Origin: JAKAXG01 sp035702985
GTDB taxonomy: Bacteria; Actinomycetota; Acidimicrobiia; Acidimicrobiales; Palsa-688
Reading direction: 5' to 3'
DNA length: 64,000 nucleotides
Assembly (NCBI GenBank): GCA_035702985.1
Contig: DASSZD010000080.1
Span: forward strand, 20,628-84,627
The position numbers and the translations under genes are program-made. Each line of letters starts with the position of its first letter. Position 1 is the stretch's first letter. Shown one piece after another: positions 34,441-43,596 of the stretch. The notes beneath the pieces were generated by a model. It was given only the letters and a program-made list of their open reading frames with translations, was not told the DNA's origin and ran no database searches.

Positions 34441-35448
34441 GTGGCGCCGGTGAGGAAGTTCCGGGAGCGGAGCCTCATGCTCATCGCGGGTATCTCCGCG
34501 GTGGTGCTGCTCGTCGCCGGGCTGATCGCCCTCAACATCGGCAACTTCTCGTCGAGCACCTACTCCGCCGACTTCCAGTCGGCGGTCGGGCTGAAGAACG
34601 GCGACGTGGTGACCATCGCCGGGGTCCGGGTGGGAGCGGTGAGCGGCATGAAGCTGGCCGGGAACGTGGCCCAGGTGACCTTCACCGTGAGCGGCAGCCA
34701 CCGGCTCGGCACCGACACGTCGGTCAACGTGAAGGTCCTCAACCCGGTCGGCGTCGAGTACCTGGAGCTGGTCCCGGCCGGACCGGGCCGTCTGCACGCC
34801 ACCATCCCGGTGCAGCGCACCACCATCCCGGGAACCCTGGTCGGCGACCTCAACCAGTTCACCAACCAGACCCAGCAGACGAACATCCCGCAGCTGGTCA
34901 AGGCCCTGCAGGTGGTGACCCAGACGGTGGCGGCCAACAGCCCGGCCCAGACCAAGGCCGCCCTGGACGGCGTGGCCCAGCTCTCGGCCGTCCTGGCCAG
35001 CCGCCAGCAGGAGCTCACCAACCTGGTCTCCCAGGCCGATCAGCTCACCTCGCTGCTCAACAACCACAGCGGCCAGCTGGTCAACCTGCTGGGCCAGTCG
35101 GCGCTGCTGCTGCAGGTGCTGCAGCAGCGCAAGGGGGCCATAGACAACCTGCTGTCCACCACATCCCATCTCACCGACCAGCTCGACCACATCATCGTCG
35201 GTGACCGCTCGGTCCTGGACCCGATGCTCGGCAACCTGCAGGCCCTGTCGCAGTTCCTGGCCAAGGACAGCAGCAACATCGCCCAGGCCATCCCGCTGGT
35301 GGCGGCGTTCAGCCGCTACAGCGCCAACGTCACCGGCTCGGGACCCTACGCCGACTTCGTCGCCCCCACCCTGGTGGTGCCCGACAACCTCATCGCCCAG
35401 TGCGCCGCCATCGGCAAGCTCGACCCGCAGAGGGGGTGCCGGCCGTGA
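34441..35448 (+). CDS. mceC: Mce-family protein C
   Basis: A 335-residue Mce protein with membrane helix about 13-33 (LMLIAGISAVVLLVAGLI) and Mce domain about 40-120 (VGLKNGDVVTIAGVRVGAVSGMKL, NPVGVEYLELVP). The helical region continues to about 300, with SRQQELTNLVSQADQLTSLLNN-type heptads. A C-terminal Cys pair (AQCAAIGK and RGCRP) is present. The GTG at 34441 is used; GTG at 34450 is equally possible. It follows mceB after 37 bp and overlaps mceD by 4 nt. Confidence 0.9.
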   Translation: MAPVRKFRERSLMLIAGISAVVLLVAGLIALNIGNFSSSTYSADFQSAVGLKNGDVVTIAGVRVGAVSGMKLAGNVAQVTFTVSGSHRLGTDTSVNVKVLNPVGVEYLELVPAGPGRLHATIPVQRTTIPGTLVGDLNQFTNQTQQTNIPQLVKALQVVTQTVAANSPAQTKAALDGVAQLSAVLASRQQELTNLVSQADQLTSLLNNHSGQLVNLLGQSALLLQVLQQRKGAIDNLLSTTSHLTDQLDHIIVGDRSVLDPMLGNLQALSQFLAKDSSNIAQAIPLVAAFSRYSANVTGSGPYADFVAPTLVVPDNLIAQCAAIGKLDPQRGCRP

Positions 35449-36608
35449 GCCGCCGGCGGTTGTGGATCGCCGTCGGGGTGGCCGCCGCGGTCGTCGCCGC
35501 CCTGGTCGGTGTCGTGGTGTTCGGGGGAGGCGGGTCCACCCGCACCATCTACGCCGAGTTCACCGAGGCCCCCGGCCTCTACAGCGGCAACCACGTCGAC
35601 GTGCTGGGCATCCCGGTCGGCACCATCACCCGCATCAAGCCCGAGGGCCGCTACGTGATGGTCACCATGCAGGTCTCGTCGGGGGTGAAGCTGCCGGCCG
35701 GCGCCGACGCCGTGATCATGGCCCCCGAAGTGGTGGCCGACCGGTTCATCCAGCTGGGACCGGCGTACACCTCGGGCCCCACGCTGGCGCCCGGATCGGT
35801 GATCCCGCTGCAGCGGACCGCCATCCCCCAGTCGGTGGACGCGGTCATCGCCACCCTCGACAACCTGGCCCAGCAGCTCGGCCCGAACGGGGCCAACAAG
35901 CACGGCGCCCTCACCGACCTGGTCCACCAGCTGGCCACCCAGCTCGGCCACTCCGGCCCGGACCTGCACAGCAGCATCGTCAACTTCAGCCAGGCGCTCA
36001 ACGGGCTGGCCGCCGACTCGCCGGGTTTCGCCGGCACCATCAACAACCTCGGCAGCCTGAGCCAGGCCCTCGCCGACAACTCCGGCGCCTACCGGTCGTT
36101 CGCCTCCGACCTGGCCCAGGTCAGCCAGATCCTGGCCAACGACCGCCAGGACATCTCGGCCGTGCTGGCGTCGCTGCAGCACCTCTTCGCCAACCTGACC
36201 GACTTCATCCAGCACGACGGCAGCGCCCTCGGTTCGAGCATGCGCAACCTGGACACGTTCGTGGCCGCCCTCAACTCCCAGCAGAAGGCCCTGGCCCAGG
36301 CGTACAGCATCACCCCCCTGGCCCTGCAGAACCTCACCAACGCGGTGGACAAGTCGGCGCCCGGCGGGGCGGCCATCAGGGGCCGCTACGACCCGGTGGC
36401 CGCCACCCAGACCCTGTTCAACCAGGTGTGCGGGAGCGCCGGGCTGCGGTTCCTGGTGATCCTGGCCACCGGCACCCAGACCAACCCGTTGACCACCGCC
36501 AACACCACCGACACCCTCTGCGGCATCGGCAACGCCCTCAACGCGCTGACCCCGCCGCCCGGAGCCGCCCCCGGCCCCGACCTGAGCCTGAAGGCGCTGA
36601 CCGGATGA
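35445..36608 (+). CDS. mceD: Mce-family protein D
   Basis: A 387-residue Mce protein with membrane helix about 5-26, Mce domain about 30-115 (APGLYSGNHVDVLGIPVGTITRIKPEG, VADRFIQLGP), a helical needle region to about 300, and a Pro/Ala C-terminal tail. The AATQTLFNQVCGSAG and DTLCGIGNAL segments hold a probable disulfide pair. The GTG start overlaps the mceC stop in a GTGA junction, and its own stop overlaps the mceE ATG. Confidence 0.92.
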   Translation: MSRRRLWIAVGVAAAVVAALVGVVVFGGGGSTRTIYAEFTEAPGLYSGNHVDVLGIPVGTITRIKPEGRYVMVTMQVSSGVKLPAGADAVIMAPEVVADRFIQLGPAYTSGPTLAPGSVIPLQRTAIPQSVDAVIATLDNLAQQLGPNGANKHGALTDLVHQLATQLGHSGPDLHSSIVNFSQALNGLAADSPGFAGTINNLGSLSQALADNSGAYRSFASDLAQVSQILANDRQDISAVLASLQHLFANLTDFIQHDGSALGSSMRNLDTFVAALNSQQKALAQAYSITPLALQNLTNAVDKSAPGGAAIRGRYDPVAATQTLFNQVCGSAGLRFLVILATGTQTNPLTTANTTDTLCGIGNALNALTPPPGAAPGPDLSLKALTG

Positions 36609-37681
36609 GGGCGCTGCGAACCGGCCGCCTGGCCGCCCTGCTCGCCGGGGCGGCGCTGACCCTCTCGTCGTGCGGGCTCAGCCTGCAGTCCCTGCCCAAG
36701 ATCGGCGGGGTGTCGGGCCCCACCTACACCGTCACCGCCACGTTCGCCAACGTGGTCAACCTGCCGGCCAACGCCCAGGTCCGGGTGGGGGCCTTCTCGG
36801 TCGGCTACGTCTCGTCCATCGGGGTCCGGGACTTCCAGGCGGTGGTGAAGATGAGGATCAAGGACAGGACCAGGCTCCCCGTGGGCACCACCGCCGAGAT
36901 CCGCTTCGACACGCCGCTCGGCGAGGACTTCGTGCAGCTCCAGCCCCCGTCCGGGTCGCACACCGCCCGGCTGCTGTCGGACGGGTCGTCCATCCCCGAG
37001 TCGGCCACCACCACCGCCCCCAGCGTGGAGGACGCCTTCGGGGCGCTGGGTGCACTGCTCAACGGCGGCGGCATCAACCAGCTGCAGACCATCGTGGAGC
37101 AGACGAACCTGGCCCTCAACGGCAACCAGGGCAAGATCCGCTCCCTGATCAACTACCTGAGCTCGACGCTCACCACCTTCGCCCAGGACACCCCCTCCAT
37201 CGACACCGCCCTGCAGGCCATGGCCACCCTGTCGAAGACCCTCAACGACGGCAGCGCCACCATCACCCAGGGCATCGCCGCGCTGGGCCCGGCGGCCCAC
37301 GTGCTGGCCGGGGAGACCAGCGACCTGAACGGGTTGCTCACCAACCTGGGCCGGCTCAGCTCCGCCGCCAACAGCATCATCGACGCCAGCGCCACCGGGA
37401 CGGTCCGGACGGTGCAGGCCCTGCGCCCGCTGCTCAGCCAGCTGGTCGGGGTCCAGCAGCAGCTGGGGCCGGCGCTCACCGCCATCAACTCGCTGGAGAC
37501 CAACACCCCCCGGGTGGTCCCCGGCAACTACGTGCAGCTCTCCATCAACGCCAACATCCAGGTCCCGCCCGTACCGGCGGACGCCCTGCCCCTGCACAAG
37601 GTCACCGTCGACCCGCCCGACCCCAACCAGTCCTACACCCGCTCCGGGATCGCCACCCTGATCGAGGGGGGCCTGCCGTGA
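36605..37681 (+). CDS. mceE: Mce-family lipoprotein E
   Basis: A 358-residue Mce protein. Instead of an uncleaved anchor it has a lipoprotein signal ending LTLSSC (Cys near 23), as MceE proteins usually do. The Mce domain spans about 40-120 (VNLPANAQVRVGAFSVGYVSSI, TPLGEDFVQLQPPSG), followed by the helical region with NQLQTIVEQTNLALNGNQG and similar heptads. The lipid anchor suggests that the hexamer includes one lipoprotein subunit. ATG 36605 overlaps the mceD stop, and the stop overlaps the mceF GTG. Confidence 0.93.
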   Translation: MRALRTGRLAALLAGAALTLSSCGLSLQSLPKIGGVSGPTYTVTATFANVVNLPANAQVRVGAFSVGYVSSIGVRDFQAVVKMRIKDRTRLPVGTTAEIRFDTPLGEDFVQLQPPSGSHTARLLSDGSSIPESATTTAPSVEDAFGALGALLNGGGINQLQTIVEQTNLALNGNQGKIRSLINYLSSTLTTFAQDTPSIDTALQAMATLSKTLNDGSATITQGIAALGPAAHVLAGETSDLNGLLTNLGRLSSAANSIIDASATGTVRTVQALRPLLSQLVGVQQQLGPALTAINSLETNTPRVVPGNYVQLSINANIQVPPVPADALPLHKVTVDPPDPNQSYTRSGIATLIEGGLP

Positions 37682-38778
37682 GCCGCTCCATCCTGGCCCG
37701 TCTCATAGCCCTGTTCGTGGTCACGGTCGTCGGGGCCTACTACATCGCCTTCGACGCCGTGGGGGTCAAGCTGACCAACCAGCCCTTCACCGTCCGGGTG
37801 ATGATGCCGGCCGCCGGCGGGGTGTACTCGGGGGCGTACGTGACCTACCGGGGGGTCGAGGTGGGGAGGGTGTCCGCCCTGCACCTCCAGCAGGACGGCG
37901 TGGTCGCCGACCTGTCGATCAACCAGGGGGCCCGGATCCCGGTCGGCGTCACCGCCAGCGTCCGGGAGCTGACCGCCGCCGCCGAGCAGTACATGGACCT
38001 GGTGCCGCCGGCGCACACGCTCACCGCCGCCGCGCCGGCCGGCCGGTACCTGCACCAGGGCTCGGTGATCCCCAGGAACCGGGTGACCATCCCGGTGTCG
38101 GTGGGGACCCTGCTGAACACCTTGAACACGTTGGTCGACAGCCTGCACGCCTCGGACCTGAACACCCTCAGCTCCGCCCTGGCCACCGGGCTGCAGAACG
38201 CCGGGGCCGATCTGCACTCGATCATCGTCAACGGGGACACCCTGGTCAGCGCCCTCCAGTCGGCCATCCCCGGCACCACCAAGCTGATCGACTCCGGCAA
38301 CACCGTGCTGTCCACCTTCAACGGGACCAACAGCGACTTCCAGTCCTTCGCCGCCAACCTCAACGAGCTGAGCGCACAGGTGGCCCGGTCGAACCCGGAC
38401 CTGATCGCCCTGCTCAAGAACGGGGCGGTCGCCAGCCAGTCCCTCTCCCAGTTCCTGTCCCAGAACGGCGGCCCGACCGTGTCGCTGATCAACGACCTGG
38501 CCTCGGCCACCGGTGTCGCCTACGCCCGGCGGGCGGCCGTCCAGGCCCTGTTCCAGGTCCTGCCGCTGTTCTCCTCAGACGTGGCCATGGTGACCACAGG
38601 AGGCCAGATCCGTTTCGAACTGACCTTCAACTACAAGAACACCGTCTGTCCGTACACCTCGACGATGGCTGAGCCCACATCCCTCATCGCCGTCGCCGAC
38701 CTCACCCGCAGTTGCGCGACCGAAGCTCCCGATCTACTCCAGCGCGGTGCCGACAAGGCTCCGCCTCCGCAGGGTTAG
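37678..38778 (+). CDS. mceF: Mce-family protein F
   Basis: A 366-residue Mce protein, the last of the six. The membrane helix is at about 5-25 (ILARLIALFVVTVVGAYYI), the Mce domain at about 38-120 (GGVYSGAYVTYRGVEVGRV, AAEQYMDLVPP), and the helical region runs to about 300 (SVGTLLNTLNTLVDSLHASDL). The C-terminal NTVCPYTSTM and LTRSCATEA segments hold a probable disulfide. The GTG start overlaps the mceE stop. A Mce-associated membrane protein follows after 2 bp. Confidence 0.92.
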   Translation: MSRSILARLIALFVVTVVGAYYIAFDAVGVKLTNQPFTVRVMMPAAGGVYSGAYVTYRGVEVGRVSALHLQQDGVVADLSINQGARIPVGVTASVRELTAAAEQYMDLVPPAHTLTAAAPAGRYLHQGSVIPRNRVTIPVSVGTLLNTLNTLVDSLHASDLNTLSSALATGLQNAGADLHSIIVNGDTLVSALQSAIPGTTKLIDSGNTVLSTFNGTNSDFQSFAANLNELSAQVARSNPDLIALLKNGAVASQSLSQFLSQNGGPTVSLINDLASATGVAYARRAAVQALFQVLPLFSSDVAMVTTGGQIRFELTFNYKNTVCPYTSTMAEPTSLIAVADLTRSCATEAPDLLQRGADKAPPPQG

Positions 38779-38780
38779 GA

Positions 38781-39428
38781 ATGACGAACACAATGAACTA
38801 CGAAGACATCCCGCACGACTCCGACATCCGCGACGGCGGCGCCGTCGACGTCGACACCATGGACGACGAGGTCGACACCATGGACGACGAAGAGGTGATC
38901 CCCGAGCCGGTCGCCGACCAGCCCACCCGGTCCCGGCGCCGGCCCCCGCTGCGCACGCTCATAGGCGGGGCGCTGATCGTGCTGCTGGCCGCCGCGCTGG
39001 TGGTGTCGCTGATCGGATGGTCCGGTTCACGCAGCCAGCAGGGGCTGCGCCACAGCGCCCTCGAGGCGGCCGGTACCTACGGGGTCTACCTGTCGAGCTA
39101 CGACTACAAGAACCTGGACGGACCGACCGCCTCGTGGACCGAGGTGGACCACCACTCCACCCCGTCGTTCCGCAAGGATTTCGACTCCACCCGGTCCAGC
39201 CTCAAGAAGCTGGTGACCGACTACAAGGCCACCGCCAAGGGCAAGGTGATCTCGGCCGGGCTCAGCTCGGTGACCTCCAGCCGGGCGGTGGCCCTGCTGT
39301 TCATCGACCAGACCGTCACCAACACCGCCCAGAAGCCCGGCACCACGACCCAGCCGCTGCGGGTGGAACTGGTGATGACCCACCAGCACGGCCAGTGGCT
39401 CATCGACAAGCTCGAGGTTCCCAAGTGA
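38781..39428 (+). CDS. Mce-associated membrane protein
   Basis: This 215-residue protein has an acidic cytoplasmic N-terminus with a repeated VDTMDDE motif, an Arg-rich segment (SRRRPPLRTL), one membrane helix (about 60-80) and an extracytoplasmic domain. In that domain, SSYDYKNLDG, RSSLKKLVTDYKATAKGKVI and ALLFIDQTVTN are typical of the Mas/VirB8-like fold found downstream of mycobacterial mce genes. Such proteins stabilise or organise the Mce complex. ATG 38781 has TAGGA just upstream. The stop overlaps the next gene by 4 nt. Confidence 0.85.
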   Translation: MTNTMNYEDIPHDSDIRDGGAVDVDTMDDEVDTMDDEEVIPEPVADQPTRSRRRPPLRTLIGGALIVLLAAALVVSLIGWSGSRSQQGLRHSALEAAGTYGVYLSSYDYKNLDGPTASWTEVDHHSTPSFRKDFDSTRSSLKKLVTDYKATAKGKVISAGLSSVTSSRAVALLFIDQTVTNTAQKPGTTTQPLRVELVMTHQHGQWLIDKLEVPK

Positions 39429-40249
39429 TCCTCCGCCGGTTGGCCCGCAGCACGGGCGGCCGGCTGGCGGGCACGGCGGCACTGTTCACGGCCACGTTCG
39501 CCTTCGGGCTGCACGACGCCCCGAGAGCCTTCGCCGACGCGTCCGCCCCGCCGCCGTTCAGCTCGCTGCCGGCCCCCTGCCCGGCCGCCACCTACCCGCC
39601 CGCCGGGGCCCCGCCGAACGCCCCGTTCACCCCCTACGGCGTACCGTTCCGGGCCATCATCTACGACGGCCAGATCACCCTCCCCCCCGACGTGGTGATA
39701 CCCCACCTGTACGCGGTGGCCTGCGGGCTGGTGCAGCTCCCGCAGCTCACCGGGACCATCCAGGAGTCCAACATCGTGCTGGCCACCCCCAACATCTACG
39801 TGGCCGGGCTGGAGGCCCTGCCCGCCTCGGTCAGCTTCGGCAAGCTCACCGCCGACGTGTCGATGACCCCGGCCGCCAACGGCGGTCTCGACATCACCGT
39901 CACCGGATCCACCCAGGCCTCGGTGTCCACCCTCGGCTTCACCTGCGGCATAACCCTCAACGCCTCCTTCACCACCCTCACCGACGGGAAGCTGTCCGGC
40001 CAGCCGGTCACCGGCCCCACCCAGGACGGCCAGGCCGTGGCCGTCGGCAACTCCTTCCCGGTGCCCGCCGTGGTCGGCTCCGACACCGGCAGCTGCCCGC
40101 CGTCGGTGGCCCAGACCTTCAACCAGGTCCTCGGGTTGCCGGCCGCCCCCGGCCGGGCCACGTTCACCGCCCCGTTCTGCTTCGACTTCGAACTGGAGCA
40201 CACCAACATCCCGGCCCCCACCCCGACCTGCCCGTGGCCCCGCTCGTGA
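39425..40249 (+). CDS. Secreted Mce-linked protein of unknown function, paralogue 1
   Basis: This 274-residue protein has a Sec-type signal peptide (cleavage near AFADA) and no lipobox or further membrane segment. I do not recognise the family. The mature part holds six Cys, four of which line up with the four Cys of the next gene product. Shared blocks include GAPPNAPFTPYGVPF, AVACGLVQLP, PAANGGLDI, GKLSGQPVTGPTQDG and VLGLPAAPG. The strand-rich, Pro/Thr-rich composition suggests an extracellular beta domain. Its GTGA overlap with the Mce-associated gene and its position in the mce operon point to a role in lipid handling at the cell surface. Confidence 0.7.
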   Translation: MILRRLARSTGGRLAGTAALFTATFAFGLHDAPRAFADASAPPPFSSLPAPCPAATYPPAGAPPNAPFTPYGVPFRAIIYDGQITLPPDVVIPHLYAVACGLVQLPQLTGTIQESNIVLATPNIYVAGLEALPASVSFGKLTADVSMTPAANGGLDITVTGSTQASVSTLGFTCGITLNASFTTLTDGKLSGQPVTGPTQDGQAVAVGNSFPVPAVVGSDTGSCPPSVAQTFNQVLGLPAAPGRATFTAPFCFDFELEHTNIPAPTPTCPWPRS

Positions 40250-41373
40250 CCCGCTGGTTCCACCGCCACCGCCGGCTGGTCGCGCTGACCCTGGCCGCCC
40301 CGCTGGCCTCCTGCCTGGGAACCCTGGCCGTCCCGGCGTCGACCGCGGTGGCCGACACCTCCCCGGGCCCGAACGTGGCCGGCCTGAACTGCGCCCCGGA
40401 GCAGTACCCCCACGGCGGCGCCCCCCGCAACTCCCCGTCGGTCCCCTACGAGATCCCCTTCACCGGCACCCTGGGACAGACCACGCCGCAGGGCGTCAAG
40501 GAGGGCGGCTACCTGCAGATCTCCAACAGCCTGGTCACCGCCACGCTGGGGGCGCCGCTGCAGCCCGACCCGACCACCGGCGCCATGTACGGGACCGTCT
40601 TCGCCAAGCTGTGCGGGGTGATGGGTCTGCCGAGCGAGCAGGGCGCCATATCCGGCAACCCCTACGGGCTGGGCAACGACCCGAACTACAACAACAACTT
40701 CGTGTTCAGCCCCGACCAGATCAACGTGTCGCTCAGCATCACCGGCGTCCCCGGCCTGCCCGTCCTCAGCGCCTACGGCGCCGCCGACGGCAACCTGGCC
40801 GCGGCCATAGAGAAGAAGCCGGCGGCCAACGGCGGCCTGATGCTCGACTTCTACGGGGGGGCCAAGTCGACCTCGGACTTCGGTCCGGCCCTGACCAGCC
40901 TGCTCACCGCCCTGGCCCCGGGATCGGCCGTCACCCTGCCCCCGGCGATCCAGTCCCTGCTCGGCGGGGTGACCCAGCCGGGCGGCAACGTGTCCGGCGC
41001 GTCGTGCACCATCGCCATCGGCAACCTGGTGGCGGCCGGGGTGAAGAACCTGGCGGCCACCGGTCTGACCTACGCCCAGGCCACCGCCCCGGTGTTCCTC
41101 ACCACCGGCACCAGCGGGAAGCTGACCGGCCGGCCGGCCACCGGCCCGGTCACCGGCACCGACGCCACCCTGGTGGCCAACGACTTCCCGGTGGGTGCCA
41201 TCGTCCCCGACACCACCCCGGCCCCCGGGTACTCCAGCGCGGTGTGCACCCAGTCGAACGCCAACCTCTTGAACTCCCTCCTGGGGCTGCCGTCGATCCC
41301 GGACCCGGCGACCGGCCACTACCCCAACTCCTTCTACGCCCCCAGCACCTTCGGTGTCTTCACGTCGTCCTAG
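40246..41373 (+). CDS. Secreted Mce-linked protein of unknown function, paralogue 2
   Basis: This 375-residue exported protein is a larger tandem relative of the preceding gene product. It has a signal peptide (cleavage near TAVAD). Matching blocks are HGGAPRNSPSVPYEIPF, AKLCGVMGLP, PAANGGLMLD, GKLTGRPATGPVTG and LLGLPSIPD, and its four Cys match those of paralogue 1, implying two conserved disulfides. An insertion of about 100 residues (SDFGPALTSLLTAL to GVTQPGGN) is specific to this copy. GTG 40246 gives the same 4 nt overlap used through this operon; GTG 40234 is the longer alternative. Function unknown. Confidence 0.7.
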   Translation: MTRWFHRHRRLVALTLAAPLASCLGTLAVPASTAVADTSPGPNVAGLNCAPEQYPHGGAPRNSPSVPYEIPFTGTLGQTTPQGVKEGGYLQISNSLVTATLGAPLQPDPTTGAMYGTVFAKLCGVMGLPSEQGAISGNPYGLGNDPNYNNNFVFSPDQINVSLSITGVPGLPVLSAYGAADGNLAAAIEKKPAANGGLMLDFYGGAKSTSDFGPALTSLLTALAPGSAVTLPPAIQSLLGGVTQPGGNVSGASCTIAIGNLVAAGVKNLAATGLTYAQATAPVFLTTGTSGKLTGRPATGPVTGTDATLVANDFPVGAIVPDTTPAPGYSSAVCTQSNANLLNSLLGLPSIPDPATGHYPNSFYAPSTFGVFTSS

Positions 41374-41878
41374 TCGCCTGACCGCCGTGGCCGCCCTGAC
41401 CTGCGGGCTGGTGCTGGCCGGATGCGGCGGCGGCCACAGCCGGGCCGCCGATCCCCGCCCGGCGGCCGCCGCCACCACCACCACGACCCTGCTGCAGGTC
41501 GACAACTGGACCGCCCCGGCGGTGAGCGGGCCGGCCAGCCAGACCAACTTCTGCACCGTGCTGACCGCCATGTACCGCCACGAGAGCGAACTGCCCGACG
41601 CCTCCCCGGCGGTCAGGAAGGACATCCTGCGTGACTACGTCAACACCGTGCCCGAGGCTCTGGCCGCCGCCCCGCCCGACATCGCCGGGGCGGCCGGGAC
41701 CTACCTGCACAGCGTGGCGTCGATCCTGTCGTCGCTCGTGTCCGCCGGCCTGGACTACAGGAAGGTCAAGCCGGGTAGCCTCACGCCATTGCTACTGGAC
41801 CCGCAGATCAAGGCGGCCGGCAACCAGGTTCTGGCCTACTCGCAGTCGAAATGCCACTACGCCATCGGCGGCGCCTGA
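41354..41878 (+). CDS. Small lipoprotein of the mce operon
   Basis: This 174-residue lipoprotein has the lipobox LVLAGC (Cys near 24), a Thr/Ala-rich linker, and a helical mature domain with two Cys (NFCTVLTAMYRHES and SKCHYAIGG). I do not recognise the family. The helical heptads (VPEALAAAPPDIAGAAGTYLHSVASIL) could pack against another envelope protein. The GTG at 41354 overlaps the upstream secreted-protein gene by 20 nt, so it belongs to the same transcript. It is the last exported product before the cytoplasmic acyl-CoA synthetase. Confidence 0.7.
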   Translation: MSSRRPSRLTAVAALTCGLVLAGCGGGHSRAADPRPAAAATTTTTLLQVDNWTAPAVSGPASQTNFCTVLTAMYRHESELPDASPAVRKDILRDYVNTVPEALAAAPPDIAGAAGTYLHSVASILSSLVSAGLDYRKVKPGSLTPLLLDPQIKAAGNQVLAYSQSKCHYAIGGA

Positions 41879-41923
41879 CCCGGCCCCGTTGAAGCCCCGA
41901 CCCCTAGCGCAGAGGAGCACCGA

Positions 41924-43585
41924 GTGGCGGACCGCCTGACCGACCTGACGACCGTCACCCGGAAGCTCATGCGCCTGCCCACCGAGGCGCAGGCGCTCAT
42001 GACCATCATCAGCTCCGGCATGATCGGGCCGGAGCGGGCCGACCGGCTGTACGCGATGTACCGGGCGCTGGAGCGGTACGGCCCCATGGGGGCGGCGGCG
42101 TCGGTAGCGGCCATCCGTCACGGTGACCGCACCGCCATCATCGACGAGATCGGCTCGGTGAGCTTCGAGGCCCTCGACCGCCGTTCCAACGCCCTGGGCA
42201 ACGCCTTCCGGGCCCGGGGGGTGCGGCCCGGCACCGGGGTGGGGATCCTGTGCCGCAACCACCGGGGCATGTTCGACGCCAGCTTCGGGGTGCTCAAAGC
42301 CGGCGGGCGGGCCCTGTACCTGAACACCGACTTCGCCGCCCCGCAGGCGAAGGAGGTCTGCGCCCGGGAGGGGGTGCAGATGCTGGTCTACGACGAGGAG
42401 TTCGCCGATGTGGTGGCGTCGGTCGACGCGCCCCGGGGCCGGTTCTTGGCCTGGACCGACGACCGGGACGGTCCGGCGGGCGGCGAGCCGACCATCGAAT
42501 CGCTGATCGCCGCCGGCAACCCGGCCCCGCCCCCGCCGCCGGACTCCCCCGGCAACGTCATCATCCTGACCAGCGGCACCACCGGCACCCCCAAGGGCGC
42601 CAACCGGGGCCAGCCCCGGTCGCTGGCCCCGGTCGCCGCCATCCTGTCCCGCATCCCGTTCAAGTCGCGCCAGGTCACCTACATGGCCCCGCCCGCCTAC
42701 CACGCCTGGGGCCTGGGGGTCTCGGTGCTGACGCTGGGCCTGGGCTCGACGCTGGTGATGCGCCGGCGTTTCGATCCGGAAGCGACCCTCGTCGCCCTGG
42801 CCGAGCACCGCTGCACCGCCCTGACCGTGGTACCGGTGCTGCTCAACCGGCTGGTGGCGCTGGGCCCCGACCGCATCTCCGAGTTCGACCTGTCGGCGCT
42901 GCGCATCATCGCCTCCAGCGGATCGCAGCTCGACGCCGCGCTGGCCGCCCGGGCCATGGACCTGTTCGGGGACGTGGTCTACAACCTCTACGGGTCCACC
43001 GAGGTGGCCTGGGCCACCATCGCCACCCCCGAGGATCTGCGCGCCGCGCCGGGCTGCGCCGGCAAACCGCCTCTCGGCACCACGGTCCGCATCTACGACG
43101 AGCAGGACCGGGTCCTGCCGGCCGGCCAGACCGGCCGCATCTTCGTGGGCAGCGGCATGGAGTTCGGCGGTTACACCGGTGGGGGCACCAAGCAGATGAT
43201 CGACGGGCTGATGTCCACCGGCGACGTCGGCCATTTCGATCCCGACGGCCGCCTGTTCGTCGACGGGCGCGACGACGAGATGATCGTGTCGGGCGGGGAG
43301 AACGTGTTCCCCCGGGAGGTGGAGGAGCTTCTGGCCGCCCACGGATCGGTGCTGGAGGCGGCCGCCGTCGGCGTGGCCGACGACGCCTTCGGGCAGCGGC
43401 TGCGGGTCTTCGTGGTGGTCCGGGACGGCCACCGCCTCGACGAGGAGGACGTGCGCTCCTACGTGAAGGCCAACCTGGCCCGCTACAAGGTGCCCCGGGA
43501 CGTGGTGTTCGTGGACGAGCTGCCCCGCAACCCGTCAGGAAAGGTACTGAAGCGACAACTGGCGCAGACCGACAGCGAGCGGTGA
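41924..43585 (+). CDS. Acyl-CoA synthetase (AMP-binding, FadD-like)
   Basis: A 553-residue adenylate-forming enzyme that activates a carboxylic acid, probably a fatty or sterol-type acid, to its CoA ester. Motifs: the P-loop ILTSGTTGTPKG, the MAPPAYHAWGLG region, YNLYGSTEVAWATIATPEDL, DGLMSTGDVGHFD, DGRDDEMIVSGGENVFPREVEE, and the C-terminal catalytic Lys in NPSGKVLKRQL. The first 60 residues are an extra helical segment as in mycobacterial FadD12. GTG 41924 has GAGGAG 6 nt upstream. Its position directly after the Mce genes suggests activation of imported lipids. Confidence 0.9.
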   Translation: MADRLTDLTTVTRKLMRLPTEAQALMTIISSGMIGPERADRLYAMYRALERYGPMGAAASVAAIRHGDRTAIIDEIGSVSFEALDRRSNALGNAFRARGVRPGTGVGILCRNHRGMFDASFGVLKAGGRALYLNTDFAAPQAKEVCAREGVQMLVYDEEFADVVASVDAPRGRFLAWTDDRDGPAGGEPTIESLIAAGNPAPPPPPDSPGNVIILTSGTTGTPKGANRGQPRSLAPVAAILSRIPFKSRQVTYMAPPAYHAWGLGVSVLTLGLGSTLVMRRRFDPEATLVALAEHRCTALTVVPVLLNRLVALGPDRISEFDLSALRIIASSGSQLDAALAARAMDLFGDVVYNLYGSTEVAWATIATPEDLRAAPGCAGKPPLGTTVRIYDEQDRVLPAGQTGRIFVGSGMEFGGYTGGGTKQMIDGLMSTGDVGHFDPDGRLFVDGRDDEMIVSGGENVFPREVEELLAAHGSVLEAAAVGVADDAFGQRLRVFVVVRDGHRLDEEDVRSYVKANLARYKVPRDVVFVDELPRNPSGKVLKRQLAQTDSER

Positions 43586-43596
43586 ACATCTAGGGC

